Source: Methylobacterium sp. E-065
GTDB lineage: Bacteria > Pseudomonadota > Alphaproteobacteria > Rhizobiales > Beijerinckiaceae
NCBI RefSeq assembly: GCF_022829605.1
Contig: NZ_JAKSYD010000128.1
Location: 62,001 to 126,000, forward strand
Direction: 5' to 3'
Length of the DNA stretch: 64,000 nucleotides
Shown: positions 36,780-45,595 of the stretch, piece by piece
How positions within the stretch are numbered: the stretch's first letter is position 1
Layout: each line of letters begins with the position of its first letter
Notes under the pieces: generated by a model
The model's input: only the letters and a program-made list of their open reading frames with translations
What the model was told of the DNA's origin: nothing
The model's database searches: none
Position numbers and translations under genes: made by a program

Positions 36780-38396
36780 ATGCGTCTTCGGGTCTCGGAG
36801 GCGGCTTTGGGCGGAGACGATCGGGACGGGCAGGGGACCGGCGGGCCGGAGGGCGCATCCGCGCTGCCGGCACCGTGGGAATTCGTGCTGCCGGAGGAGC
36901 CCGCCACCGAGGATCTCGGTCTGTTCCTGTCGGAGCTCCTGCTCCCGGGGGACGTCGTGGCGCTCTCCGGGGGCCTGGGCGGCGGCAAGACCACGCTGGC
37001 GCGGGCGATCATCCGGGAACTCACCGGCGATCCGCGCCTGGAGGTGCCGAGCCCGACCTTCACGCTGATCCAGCCCTACACCGCCCGGGACGGGCGGCCG
37101 ATCATCCACGCCGACCTCTACCGCCTGCGCGACGCCGACGAGCTGGTGGAACTCGGCTTCGACGAGATGGCCGACGAGGCCATCACCCTGGTCGAGTGGC
37201 CCGAGCGGATGCCGCCCCGCGACGGGCCGGTGCTCACCATCGACCTGTCCCTGCGGGCGGAATTCGGCCCCGGGGCGCGGCTCGCCCGGATCGACGGCTC
37301 GGGGGGCATGCGCGCCCGCCTCGACCGGGCCCGGGCGGTGCGGCGCCTCCTCGACCGCAGCGGCTGGGACATCGCCGAGCGCGTGCTGATGCAGGGCGAC
37401 GCCTCGTCCCGTGCCTACGAGCGCCTGACCAAGCCCGACGGCACCAGCGCGGTGCTGATGATCGCGCCGCCCCGGCCCGACGGTCCGCCGGTGCGCGACG
37501 GCAAGCCCTACAGCGCGATCGTGCATCTGGCCGAGAGCGTCCACGCCTTCGTGGCCCTCGACCGGGGCCTGCGGGCGCTGGGCTTCTCGGCGCCGAAGAT
37601 CTACGGCGAGGATCTCGCCGAGGGCCTGCTGATCCTGGAGGATCTCGGCAGCGAGCCGGTGGTCGAGGCCGGCACGCCGCGGCCCGAGCGCTACGCCGAG
37701 GCGGTGCGGCTGCTGGCCAGGCTCCACGCCACCCCGCTGCCCGCGGCCCTGCCGGTGGTGGAGGGGATCGACCACGTCCTGCCGCCCTACGATACCGACG
37801 CGCTGCTGTTCGAAACGGAGCTGATGCCCGACTGGTACGCCCCGGCGATCCGGGACGTCACCCTGTCGGCGCAGGCACGCGCGGACTTCGTGGATCTGTG
37901 GCGGGCCGCGCTCCAGGGGGCGATCCCCGACCGGCCGACCTGGACTTTGCGCGACTATCACTCGCCCAACCTGATCTGGCTGCCGGAGCGCGACGGGCTG
38001 GAGCGGGTCGGGCTGATCGACTTCCAGGACGCCGTGATGGGCCACCCGGCCTACGACGTCGCCTCGCTGCTGCAGGATGCCCGGGTCGATGCCAGCGCCG
38101 AGTTCGAGCTGCGGCTGCTCGGCCTCTACGCGCGGGAGCGGCGCGGCCGGGACCCGGCCTTCGATGTCGGCGCCTTCGCGACCGCCTACGCGCTGCTCGC
38201 CGCGCAGCGCGCCACCAAGATCCTCGGCATCTTCGCGCGCCTCGACCGGCGCGACGGCAAGCCCGGCTATCTCGCCCACCTGCCGCGGATCGAGGGCTAT
38301 CTCACCCGCAACCTCGCCCATCCGGCGCTCGCCGGGCTGCGGGCGTGGCACGCGGAGCACCTTCCGGGCCTCGTCGCCCCCGCCCCCGAACCCTGA
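36780..38396 (+). CDS. tsaE: Fusion of TsaE (t6A synthesis ATPase) and AmgK-type sugar kinase
   Basis: A 538-residue two-domain protein. Residues about 30-165 are TsaE, with Walker A 'SGGLGGGKTTLARAI', 'VPSPTFTLIQPY' and 'HADLYRLRDADELVELGFDE'; TsaE supports threonylcarbamoyl-A37 tRNA modification. Residues about 190-530 form an aminoglycoside-phosphotransferase fold with 'WTLRDYHSPNLIWLPE' (catalytic Asp) and 'VGLIDFQDAVMGHPAYDVA' (metal Asp), matching AmgK, the anomeric MurNAc/GlcNAc kinase. The fusion is recurrent in Rhizobiales. The MurU gene follows 18 bases later. The ATG at 36780 is preferred over earlier ones in low-complexity sequence. Confidence 0.9.
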   Translation: MRLRVSEAALGGDDRDGQGTGGPEGASALPAPWEFVLPEEPATEDLGLFLSELLLPGDVVALSGGLGGGKTTLARAIIRELTGDPRLEVPSPTFTLIQPYTARDGRPIIHADLYRLRDADELVELGFDEMADEAITLVEWPERMPPRDGPVLTIDLSLRAEFGPGARLARIDGSGGMRARLDRARAVRRLLDRSGWDIAERVLMQGDASSRAYERLTKPDGTSAVLMIAPPRPDGPPVRDGKPYSAIVHLAESVHAFVALDRGLRALGFSAPKIYGEDLAEGLLILEDLGSEPVVEAGTPRPERYAEAVRLLARLHATPLPAALPVVEGIDHVLPPYDTDALLFETELMPDWYAPAIRDVTLSAQARADFVDLWRAALQGAIPDRPTWTLRDYHSPNLIWLPERDGLERVGLIDFQDAVMGHPAYDVASLLQDARVDASAEFELRLLGLYARERRGRDPAFDVGAFATAYALLAAQRATKILGIFARLDRRDGKPGYLAHLPRIEGYLTRNLAHPALAGLRAWHAEHLPGLVAPAPEP

Positions 38397-38414
38397 CCAT
38401 CGGATCCCTTCCGC

Positions 38415-39167
38415 ATGAGCGAGCTCGAGCCAGCCGTCAGCCGCGCCTTCGTCCTGGCCGCGGGCCTGGGCAAGCGCATGCGGCCGGTGACCGCCACGGT
38501 GCCCAAACCCCTGGTGGAAGTGGCCGGCAGGGCGCTCCTCGACCACGCCCTCGACCGGGTCGCGGAGGCCGGGATCGGCACGGCCGTGGTGAACGTCCAC
38601 TATCTCGCCGACCTGATCGAGGGCCATCTCGCCCGCCGGGCCGAGGGACCGAGCGCAGGCCCGGCCACGATCGTCTCGGACGAGCGCGCGGCGCTCCTGG
38701 AGACCGGCGGGGGCATCCGCAAGGCGCTGCCGCTCCTCGGGGAGGCGCCGTTCGCGGTTCTGAACTCGGATTCGTTCTGGCTGGAGGGGCCGGCCTCCAA
38801 CCTGCGCCGACTGATCGAGACCTGGGACGCGCAGCGCATGGACGGGCTGCTTCTGGTCGCCCCCACCACCACCAGCCTCGGCTACGAGGGTGCGGGCGAC
38901 TTCGTGATGGCCGCGGACGGGCGCCTGGAGCGCCGCGGCGAGCGCGTCGTGGCGCCCTTCATCTACGCGGGGGTGGCGATCCTGAGGCCGGGGCTGTTCG
39001 TCGACACGCCCGCGGGCGCGTTCTCGCTGAACCTGCTGTTCGACCGGGCGATCGCGGCGGGGCGGCTGTTCGGCATGCGCCTCGACGGCCAGTGGTTGCA
39101 TGTCGGCACGCCGGACGCGATCCGGGCCGCGGAGGAGCGGGTGAAGGCGAGCGCCCGGGTTCTTTGA
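38415..39167 (+). CDS. murU: MurU-type nucleotidyltransferase (MurNAc-1-phosphate uridylyltransferase)
   Basis: The 250-residue protein has 'VLAAGLGKRMRPVTATVPKP', the sugar-nucleotide pyrophosphorylase signature, then 'ALLETGGGIRKALPLLGEAP' and 'LNSDSFWLEGPASNL' with a metal-binding Asp. It is the partner of AmgK: together they turn recycled MurNAc into UDP-MurNAc, bypassing early fosfomycin-sensitive steps. Assignment rests on its place directly after the AmgK domain and on the family pattern. The next expected gene in many relatives (addB) is absent; a tRNA gene follows. Confidence 0.87.
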   Translation: MSELEPAVSRAFVLAAGLGKRMRPVTATVPKPLVEVAGRALLDHALDRVAEAGIGTAVVNVHYLADLIEGHLARRAEGPSAGPATIVSDERAALLETGGGIRKALPLLGEAPFAVLNSDSFWLEGPASNLRRLIETWDAQRMDGLLLVAPTTTSLGYEGAGDFVMAADGRLERRGERVVAPFIYAGVAILRPGLFVDTPAGAFSLNLLFDRAIAAGRLFGMRLDGQWLHVGTPDAIRAAEERVKASARVL

Positions 39168-39280
39168 GGACCGCAGGACCCGTTGTTGCAAACTCGTCGT
39201 CCGGACCGTCTTGCCAAGCCCGATTGGAGCCTCTAGAAGCCCCTTCACACCGGCGGGCCAAGACCCCGCCGCCGTGTCAG

Positions 39281-39357
39281 GCGCCCGTAGCTCAGCTGGA
39301 TAGAGCACCAGACTACGAATCTGGGGGTCAGAGGTTCGAATCCTTTCGGGCGCGCCA
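39281..39357 (+). tRNA. tRNA-Arg(ACG)
   Basis: A complete 77-nt cloverleaf: acceptor GCGCCCG/CGGGCGC (39281-39287 with 39347-39353), anticodon stem CCAGA/TCTGG with loop CTACGAA, so anticodon ACG; T loop TTCGAAT; discriminator G and encoded CCA at 39355-39357. ACG reads CGN arginine codons, normally after deamination to inosine. It borders a stretch of poorly conserved short genes. Confidence 0.98.
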
Positions 39358-39932
39358 TTTCTACATTTCTCAACTTGAACCTGTTCAAGCAGAACGCTGC
39401 CGGCGCGGCTGACAGGGCCGGTATGCGGGTCGGCATCGACGTTCTCTGATGTGACTCGCGTCGTGTTCGACCTCATCGTTCAGAGCTTGCATCCAGCACG
39501 AGAACACGCTGGACCGGGTGCCAGCGGTGGTCGTGTCGCGTCACCGTCAGCGTAGTGTCGGTCGGCCGCGTCGGTCACGGGGTGCGCGACGGCTGTACAC
39601 GGCCAAGGCTAGGCTCGCAGGACGAACATTCCGGGCCCTCATCCCTGGGCGGGAGCACCTGCGAATCCGTGGATGCTGCCGGCGCGCGGGCGACCGCTGC
39701 CTGTCTTGACCCTGGCCACGCAAGCCCCGCCCGCACTGGTGCGACGCATCCGAGCCGCCGTTGTGGACCAGCCGGTGGCGCGGCCATGCTTGCGATGACG
39801 CGCCTGCGTCGCATGATGTCGATTATGGATTGTATATTCTTCTACATTGAAGTCGGGCCAACGGTTCAATACACCTTTGGGTAGTGCGTCTGGGTGGGAT
39901 CGCATGCGCCATGGATCGTGGAGGGGCATTCC
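39358..39932. other. Intergenic region after tRNA-Arg, no supported gene
   Basis: I see no convincing coding frame here. The portion near 39805-39890 is notably AT-rich for this genome. No direct repeat of the tRNA 3' end and no integrase were found. Confidence 0.5.
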
Positions 39933-40184
39933 TTGCCGGAGACTGCGCCTGAACGGATCGCCCCCTATCCGCCGCCGCGTGAGCGCATGATCAGACGCAT
40001 CGCCGAAGCGCTGGGCCGGCCGGAGACCGTGTTCCGCTGTGAGGGCGCATCGGGATCCGAGTTCGCCGATCAGGGTGAGCTGTTGCGGATCTGGGAGAGT
40101 CTGACCGACCACGCGGACCGCCAGAGGATCCTGGCCTTTGCGCGCGGGGTGGCGTCGGAGCGCTCCGGCGTGATCCGCCCATGA
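39933..40184 (+). CDS. Small helical hypothetical protein
   Basis: An 83-residue protein from a TTG at 39933, chosen for GAGGGGC about 6 bases upstream. It has the patterns 'PPPRERMIRRIAEALGRPET' and 'ELLRIWESLTDHADRQRILA', which look like two helical segments of a small regulatory protein. The stop overlaps the next ATG by 4 bases, so it is coupled to the PAS protein. Family not recognised; DNA binding or PAS-partner roles are only guesses. Confidence 0.7.
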   Translation: MPETAPERIAPYPPPRERMIRRIAEALGRPETVFRCEGASGSEFADQGELLRIWESLTDHADRQRILAFARGVASERSGVIRP

Positions 40185-40735
40185 TCTTCGTGACGAATGC
40201 GCAGGGACGGGCGACCTTTATCAGCCCGGAATGGACCGACTTTACCAGACAGTCCCTGGAGGACGCCGTGGGGTTCGGCTGGGCTCGGGTCGTGCATCCG
40301 GAGGATCGCGACATCGCCCGCAGAACCGTCGAGTCCGCCATTCAGGCGCAGAGCGCCTTCAACCTGCGCTACCGGATGCTTGCGCCCGATGGCCGGGCCA
40401 TGTGGGTCGCCGCCGGGGCGGTACCGTCCTTCGGCCCGCCGAACCGGACCTTCCTGGGCTTCCTCGGATCGATCACACCGATGGCCGAAGATCCCGCCGC
40501 GGAGATGATGGCCTCCGGTTCGCTCGGGAGTTTCGTGCCGCCTCCGGTGCATCCGGCGCCGCCGCCGAGTTCCATGCTGGAGGCCATGGCGGATCATCTC
40601 CTCATGGCTCACACCCTCGTCGAGCCCGCATCCGCGGGGCGTCTGCGCCCCCTCATCGAGCGGTTGCTGCACGAGGTCGGAATCGAGCTCGCGCGTGCCG
40701 AGCTGGCGGGGCCGGCCCAGGCCGCCTTTCACTGA
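40181..40735 (+). CDS. Stand-alone PAS-domain protein
   Basis: A 184-residue protein. Residues about 1-105 are a PAS fold of the PAS_3 type: 'FVTNAQGRATFISPEWTDFT', 'GWARVVHPEDRDIARRTVES', 'LRYRMLAPDGRAMWVAAGAV'. A proline-rich linker and a C-terminal helical part (about 145-180) follow, with no kinase or cyclase domain. It may sense a small molecule and act through the protein encoded just upstream, whose stop codon it overlaps. Confidence 0.82.
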   Translation: MIFVTNAQGRATFISPEWTDFTRQSLEDAVGFGWARVVHPEDRDIARRTVESAIQAQSAFNLRYRMLAPDGRAMWVAAGAVPSFGPPNRTFLGFLGSITPMAEDPAAEMMASGSLGSFVPPPVHPAPPPSSMLEAMADHLLMAHTLVEPASAGRLRPLIERLLHEVGIELARAELAGPAQAAFH

Positions 40736-40772
40736 CGCGACGGAGCGAGCCGAGGCCGCGTAACCCGGATCG

Positions 40773-41492
40773 TTACGGAGTGAGGGTGCAGGTCGAAACC
40801 GGCCGTATCCGGGCCGTGGCCAGCGCGCGGTCATCGGCACACAGCGTATCGGGTCGTTGAGGCGGCAGCGGCACCCGGCGACGGTCGCCACCGGTCTGAT
40901 TCTCCGCCAGCCTGAGGAAGCCAGCCCCCGGACCCGCACGCTTCAACCGATACGCGGCGGCCTCACGCCTCTCGGCCGCAAGCCGGGCATCGTGTCTCCG
41001 CTGGGCCCGGAGGAGCGCCAGGCGTCTGTGTTGGCGTAGGACGCGCAAGCGCGCGGTCCGGGCGTAGCGCCGCGCCCGTGCGGTCAGGCGTACAGGAGTG
41101 GGGTCCGAGCGCACGCTACGTCCGCGGGTCGCGTCATGCGTCGGCAGGTCGGCGCTGTGGAGTGAAACCGGCCGCAGGGTGGGGCGTGCGGGCGCGGCCT
41201 CCGGGACGGAGGCCGCCGCGACCGCCTCACGCGGCGCCCGCACGGGCAACGGGTTGGACCGGACGATGTCCAGCGCCGGTGGCGGCGCGCCGCATCCCCG
41301 GCAGATGGAGGCGGAGATGCGCCGCCACGTCTGCGCGTCCCGATCGACGAGGTCCCTGAGCCGGGCTTGGTCGCTCACCACCGGCCAGCTCCCGCCCCGT
41401 GTGTCGCCGGGCATCTCGGTCAGGGACGCGGCCTGAGCGGCGTCGCCCGCGATCAGACTGATGGCCATGATCGCGCGTACGAGACGACGCAT
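40773..41492 (-). CDS. Hypothetical exported protein, Arg-rich
   Basis: About 239 residues from the ATG at 41490-41492. The N-terminus 'MRRLVRAIMAISLIAGDAAQ' looks like a signal peptide, then 'TWRRISASICRGCGAPPPAL'. The central part is extremely rich in Arg ('ARARRYARTARLRVLRQHRR'), giving a strongly basic protein. A GAGGG sequence lies just before the start. No family is recognised. Coding status is moderate; the Arg-rich middle could reflect an antisense frame. Confidence 0.45.
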   Translation of the reverse strand: MRRLVRAIMAISLIAGDAAQAASLTEMPGDTRGGSWPVVSDQARLRDLVDRDAQTWRRISASICRGCGAPPPALDIVRSNPLPVRAPREAVAAASVPEAAPARPTLRPVSLHSADLPTHDATRGRSVRSDPTPVRLTARARRYARTARLRVLRQHRRLALLRAQRRHDARLAAERREAAAYRLKRAGPGAGFLRLAENQTGGDRRRVPLPPQRPDTLCADDRALATARIRPVSTCTLTP

Positions 41493-41606
41493 CCACCCTC
41501 GCTTTACAGGTTGCACAGAGGTCGCAGGAACGCAGCGGGGCTGTTACGGCGCAGCGCGCGATATGGTTCCACGCCGCGTGGCCGCCCAAAACCTCCGGTC
41601 GGGGAG

Positions 41607-42083
41607 TCAGGAGGACGATCGCGTGGCCAAGCTGAACTGGATCGGCTCCCTGACGCGCCGGAAACGGGCCCGCACGAATGCGCGGGCGGATCGGGTGCTG
41701 TGTGGCCGGGTGAGGTGCCGTGCGAGGGGGCTGTCGCGAAGGGCGGCCGCTCGGATCCGCGCGCGGCCGCGCTGACGTGTCGGCAGATCCGCCTGCTGGG
41801 CGCCGACATCCGGCAGACTGGCCGCGGACGGCGCATCGATATCGACCGGCAGGACGCTCGAGCGCTTGGCCGTCTCGCGGGGCAGATCGGCCCAACGCCG
41901 CGGACCGGGCGACAGCTCATCGCGATCGGCAGCGGATACTGCGGATGATACGCGCGTGACCGCGCTGACGGTACGGGGCTCGGCTGGATCGGACCCGCGC
42001 GTCGGCAGGAGGGCGACATAGACCCCTGCCCAGAGCGCCACGCCGGCAAGGACGGAACCGGCAAGGGCAACGTGATGGGTCAT
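41607..42083 (-). CDS. Hypothetical membrane-anchored protein
   Basis: A 158-residue frame from the ATG at 42081-42083, beginning 'MTHHVALAGSVLAGVALWAG' with a single hydrophobic helix, then a soluble Ser/Ala/Arg-rich tail of low complexity. No clear ribosome site is seen. It could be a fast-evolving accessory gene or a spurious frame; I keep it because the N-terminus makes a good membrane anchor. Confidence 0.4.
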   Translation of the reverse strand: MTHHVALAGSVLAGVALWAGVYVALLPTRGSDPAEPRTVSAVTRVSSAVSAADRDELSPGPRRWADLPRETAKRSSVLPVDIDAPSAASLPDVGAQQADLPTRQRGRARIRAAALRDSPLARHLTRPHSTRSARAFVRARFRRVREPIQFSLATRSSS

Positions 42084-42336
42084 GGCGCCAGCAACGGCCG
42101 GCCCGATCTTATGGTTCCTGCCGAGATACGCCGTCGCGGCCGTCCCCGCCGACATCACGGCGCGTGGCGGTCCGATCTGCCGGCTGCGGGTCTCGCACGG
42201 AGGCACGCCAGGGGCCTGCTGGCGCGCTGATGTCCGAAGAAGGTCCTCCGGGGCCGTACCCACTCGCGGTTGAACGGGAGGGGCTACCGGACGTGAGCCG
42301 GGCGCCTATGTCGCTGACAAAGGAGCGTTTCGACCC

Positions 42337-42498
42337 ATGATCATGATCATCATCTGCTTCCTCGCGCCGTGGCTTGCGATGTTCCTGCGCGGGAAGGTGC
42401 TTCAGGGCATTCTCTGCATCATCCTACACGTGACGATCATCGGGTGGATCCCGGCGACGATCTGGGCGCTCGTCGTCACGCGGCGGGAAACTGCCTGA
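42337..42498 (+). CDS. YqaE/Pmp3-family small membrane protein
   Basis: A 53-residue, two-helix protein 'MIMIIICFLAPWLAMFLRGK...' with the family features: a proline in the first helix, the 'FLRGK' turn, and 'IGWIPATIWAL' in the second helix. Pmp3-type proteins influence membrane potential and rise under salt or cold stress. AAGGAG lies about 12 bases upstream; the ATG at 42343 is an alternative start. It is too short for many gene finders. Confidence 0.88.
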   Translation: MIMIIICFLAPWLAMFLRGKVLQGILCIILHVTIIGWIPATIWALVVTRRETA

Positions 42499-42615
42499 CA
42501 CGCGCTCCGCCGAGGCGTGCGCCGCCTCGGCATCGCGGTGAACCGAAGATGTGGGGCCGCGCGGTTCGGTCCGGCCCTGTCGGAGGCGCCACGGCGCCGT
42601 CGTGGACGGCCTGAT

Positions 42616-42867
42616 TCAGTAGGGGCTGTGGTGCGGACGGCCGATCGGCAGGGCCGCGACCGAGATCAGGAAGGGACAGTCCGGCTCCGTCGATCCGATG
42701 TTCGACAAGGGACGCGTCGTGAGATCGACGCGATGACCGCCGGTCCGGCGGCTGAGGCGCTGAACCGCAATACTGAGGGTCTCTTCGTAGGCGGCCTCGT
42801 CCGTATCGCCCGCAGGCATGTCGGCACACAATTGGGCGAAGGCGGTACGAAGATCGAAGTCGGCCAT
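42616..42867 (-). CDS. Small acidic hypothetical protein
   Basis: An 83-residue frame beginning 'MADFDLRTAFAQLCADMPAG', started at the ATG 42865-42867 with AGGTGG 8 bases upstream. The first half is helical and acidic ('DTDEAAYEETLSIAVQRLSR'); the second looks like short strands. No family is recognised. The good ribosome site supports it. Confidence 0.55.
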   Translation of the reverse strand: MADFDLRTAFAQLCADMPAGDTDEAAYEETLSIAVQRLSRRTGGHRVDLTTRPLSNIGSTEPDCPFLISVAALPIGRPHHSPY

Positions 42868-43120
42868 GGATTCATCCACCTGAAGTGCTCAGGCCAGGGA
42901 ACGGGGACGTGGTTAACAGCGCGTTAACCCGGGCCCAGGATCGCGTGACGATACGGGCCTCGGCTCAGGTCGATGTCCGCGGGCGTGAGGGTCGAGAACC
43001 GCCCGCCGGCGGGGGACGGTCCGCGACCGATCCGCAAAGGGATTTCTTAACGGTCCGTCCGCATGCTTGGCGGCTCGATGTTGTCATGAGCGTCCCTCGG
43101 GCGCCGGAGCCTTCGACGCC

Positions 43121-43279
43121 ATGGCCCTGCTCAGTGCGATCTGCTTGCTCTCAGGCGTGACATTGGCCGGCATGGCGCCGCAACGCTCGGTCCGACAGGC
43201 GACGTTCGAAGGCGCAGGCGGCGGCCTGATCATGCTCGGCCTCGTCATCATCGGCGCGGGGCTACCCCTGTTCCGATAG
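43121..43279 (+). CDS. 52-residue two-helix membrane protein
   Basis: The frame starts 'MALLSAICLLSGVTLAGMAP' and ends in 'GGGLIMLGLVIIGAGLPLF', two hydrophobic helices joined by a basic loop. GGAG lies about 12 bases before the ATG. Not recognised; similar tiny membrane proteins are common in this group of bacteria. Confidence 0.55.
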   Translation: MALLSAICLLSGVTLAGMAPQRSVRQATFEGAGGGLIMLGLVIIGAGLPLFR

Positions 43280-43778
43280 CAACCGGGCGCCGACAGCGCG
43301 TCCTGTCCGAAGGATGGGTCGGTGTGGCTTGCCCTGACGTGGCTCCCAACCGACCCGCAGGGTGCGCCGGCACAAAGACCTGGTCAGAAACAGAGATGGC
43401 GAGCCGGGTTCGATTGTCCTTGGACAGGGTCAACGACCGTCGCTTGCGGACGGGGTAGAAAGCGCGACCGATCCTACTCCCGTGCGAGCTTGCGGATTTT
43501 CAGAACGTCGTCGGATAGGGCTGGTCGGCAACGCGCATTACCCTCCCCCTCTGCGGAGGAGGTTGGCCCTTGCCTGAACAGGGCCACGCCGCCGGTGGTC
43601 ACAATCCGATCAAACAGCCAAGCGCCCCGCGCCTCGGTGCGGATGTCGCCGCCCCAAGCCGATCCATGCCAAAGACTCCCGCACAGGGCAAAGGCCGACA
43701 ACCCGAACCGATCGAATCGGATCGGTGTAGCCCGTAGCTCGCACGGGGGAGGGAGACCGGCGCGGGGCGCGGCGCGTC
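43280..43778. other. Gap with possible gene remnant, no supported gene
   Basis: About 500 bases without a convincing gene. On the minus strand a frame with 'FDRFGLSAFALCGSLWHGSA' and 'LFDRIVTTGGVALFRQG' has some protein-like character but no start and no recognised family, so it may be a decayed sequence. A GGCCCT/AGGGCC hairpin and a 'GCACGGGGGAGGGAGACC' motif near 43740 resemble the short motif near 26315. Confidence 0.35.
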
Positions 43779-45536
43779 TCATTTCACCACCAGCCAATCC
43801 TCGACCACGAGGGCGTCGAGGCCGGTGGTGTAGAACATCAGGATCGCGTCCTCCGCACTGTGGAGGATCGGTTTGCCCATGATGTTGAAGCTGGTGTTGA
43901 GCAGGATCGGCACGTCCGTGATTGCGGCGAAGGCCGTGATCAGAGCGGCGTAGGCCGGGTTGCGCGCGGCCGTGACGCTCTGGAGCCGGCCGGTGCCGTC
44001 TGCGTGCACCACCGCCGGCACGCGGGCGCGGACCGCCTCCCGCCAGACCAGGGTGCGCTCCATATAGGGGCTGTCGGCGTAATCCTCGAACCAGTCCGGC
44101 CCGGCCTCGGCCAGGATCGAGGGGGCGAAGGGCCGGAACGCTTCGCGGTACTTCACCTTGGCGTTGAGCGCGTCCTTGGCGCCCTCCGGCCGCGGATCCG
44201 CGAGGATCGAGCGGTTGCCGAGCGACCGGGGCCCGAACTCGGCCCGGCCCTGTACCCAGCCGACGAGGCCGCCCTCCGCCAGGATCCGGGCCGCGGCCTG
44301 CGTCGCCGCCGCGTGGCCGACGCGCCGGGCGCGGGGCTCCTGCTCGGCCAGGCGCTCCATCGAGGCGGTGGAGACGGAGCAGCCGAGGTATGGAGTGAGC
44401 GGGCGCTGCTCGCGCGGCGGCCCGGCCCAGTCCGGATGATCCTCCGCGTAGGCGAGCCACGCGGCCCCGACCGCGTTGCCGTCGTCGGCCGGCGCCGAGG
44501 GAACGTGCAGCCGCCGGAACCCGGACCGGCCGAGCACACGGCCGTTGTAGGACGAGTTCAGCCCGCAGCCGCCGGCGATCACGAGGTTTTCGGACGGTGC
44601 CAGTGCCTGGGCCTCGGCCACCAGCGCGTCCATGAGCGTGCCAAACAGATCCTGGCCGCAGCGGGCGAGATCGGCCCAGCCGTTCTCCAGGGCATCCGCC
44701 GGGCGACGCGCGCGGACCTCCTCGGCGACGGCCCGGATCGTCTCGGCGGCGGCATAGCGCAGGCGACCGTCCTCGACCGTGCAGAGGCGGGCGAGCAGGG
44801 CGGCCAGCTCCGAATCACGCTGGCCGTAGGGGGCGAGCCCCATGATCTTCCACTCCTCGCCCTTCACTTGATCGAAGCCGGCGAGATCGGTGATCAGCCC
44901 GTAGAGGAAGCCCAGCGACCCGCGCCCGCGATGGCGGCGCAACTCGGTGATCCGGCCCTCCTCCATCCGGTAGATCGCGGCTGCGCCGGTTTCGCCCATG
45001 CCGTCGACCACCAGGGCGGTGGCTTCAGTGAACGGACTGCTCCAGAGACCGTAGGCGGCGTGGCAGAGGTGGTGCGGGTAGCGCCGCTGCCCGGCGATGG
45101 TTGCCCGGGGCGCCGCGGCGGTGACCCGCGCCTCCTGGTTCAGCGCCAGCAGGGTGCCGTGGCCGGCCCGCTCCTGCGCGCCGTGGAGATCGGCGATGAA
45201 CACCCGCTCGGCCTGCTCGGGGACGAAGGAGCGGTTGAGCGCGGTGGTGTGGGCGGCGAGCGCCATCAGGTCGAAGGCGCCGGCGCCGGCTTGGCCCCGC
45301 AGGAAGTCGCTGAATTGCGTGCCCCACGTGGAGGCGATCACGAGTTCCGAGCCCGGCGGCACGTGCTCCTTGAGCAGTGAGGCCATCCGGGCCGGGGCGT
45401 CCGGCTCGCAGTTCGGCGCGCGCTTGTACTGGAGGAAGCGCTCCGCGGCCTCGGCGAAGAGCAGGGTGCCGTCGGGCCCGACCAGCGCGAGTGCGGGATC
45501 GTGAAAGGTGGTGGCGAGGCCGAGATAGAAGCGCAT
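43779..45536 (-). CDS. Carbamoyltransferase (NodU/CmcH/TobZ family)
   Basis: A 585-residue enzyme. The N-terminal domain has 'GLATTFHDPALALVGPDGTL' and the metal-site histidines in 'YPHHLCHAAYGLW', with 'EEWKIMGLAPYG' nearby. The C-terminal domain has 'GRAEFGPRSLGNRSILADPR' and 'VPILLNTSFNIMGKPILHS'. These motifs mark O-carbamoyltransferases that use carbamoyl phosphate and ATP to modify sugars, as in Nod factor or antibiotic tailoring. No glycan or antibiotic cluster surrounds it, so the acceptor is unknown. The start is the ATG at 45534-45536. Confidence 0.93.
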   Translation of the reverse strand: MRFYLGLATTFHDPALALVGPDGTLLFAEAAERFLQYKRAPNCEPDAPARMASLLKEHVPPGSELVIASTWGTQFSDFLRGQAGAGAFDLMALAAHTTALNRSFVPEQAERVFIADLHGAQERAGHGTLLALNQEARVTAAAPRATIAGQRRYPHHLCHAAYGLWSSPFTEATALVVDGMGETGAAAIYRMEEGRITELRRHRGRGSLGFLYGLITDLAGFDQVKGEEWKIMGLAPYGQRDSELAALLARLCTVEDGRLRYAAAETIRAVAEEVRARRPADALENGWADLARCGQDLFGTLMDALVAEAQALAPSENLVIAGGCGLNSSYNGRVLGRSGFRRLHVPSAPADDGNAVGAAWLAYAEDHPDWAGPPREQRPLTPYLGCSVSTASMERLAEQEPRARRVGHAAATQAAARILAEGGLVGWVQGRAEFGPRSLGNRSILADPRPEGAKDALNAKVKYREAFRPFAPSILAEAGPDWFEDYADSPYMERTLVWREAVRARVPAVVHADGTGRLQSVTAARNPAYAALITAFAAITDVPILLNTSFNIMGKPILHSAEDAILMFYTTGLDALVVEDWLVVK

Positions 45537-45595
45537 GCCAGCAGGGGGTAGCGCATTTCTGCCCGGGCCGCGAAGCCGGGGCCGCGCGGACGGGT

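Noticed and set aside
39245..39436. Small minus-strand frame over tRNA-Arg(ACG)
   Set aside because: It is the antisense of the tRNA ('ARPKGFEPLTPRF'-type translation), a frequent false call.
36546..39476. A 976-residue minus-strand frame and a 923-residue plus-strand frame across tsaE-murU
   Set aside because: Both lie out of frame with two clearly recognised genes and consist of Arg, Gly, Pro and Ala-rich sequence, as expected for antisense frames in GC-rich DNA.
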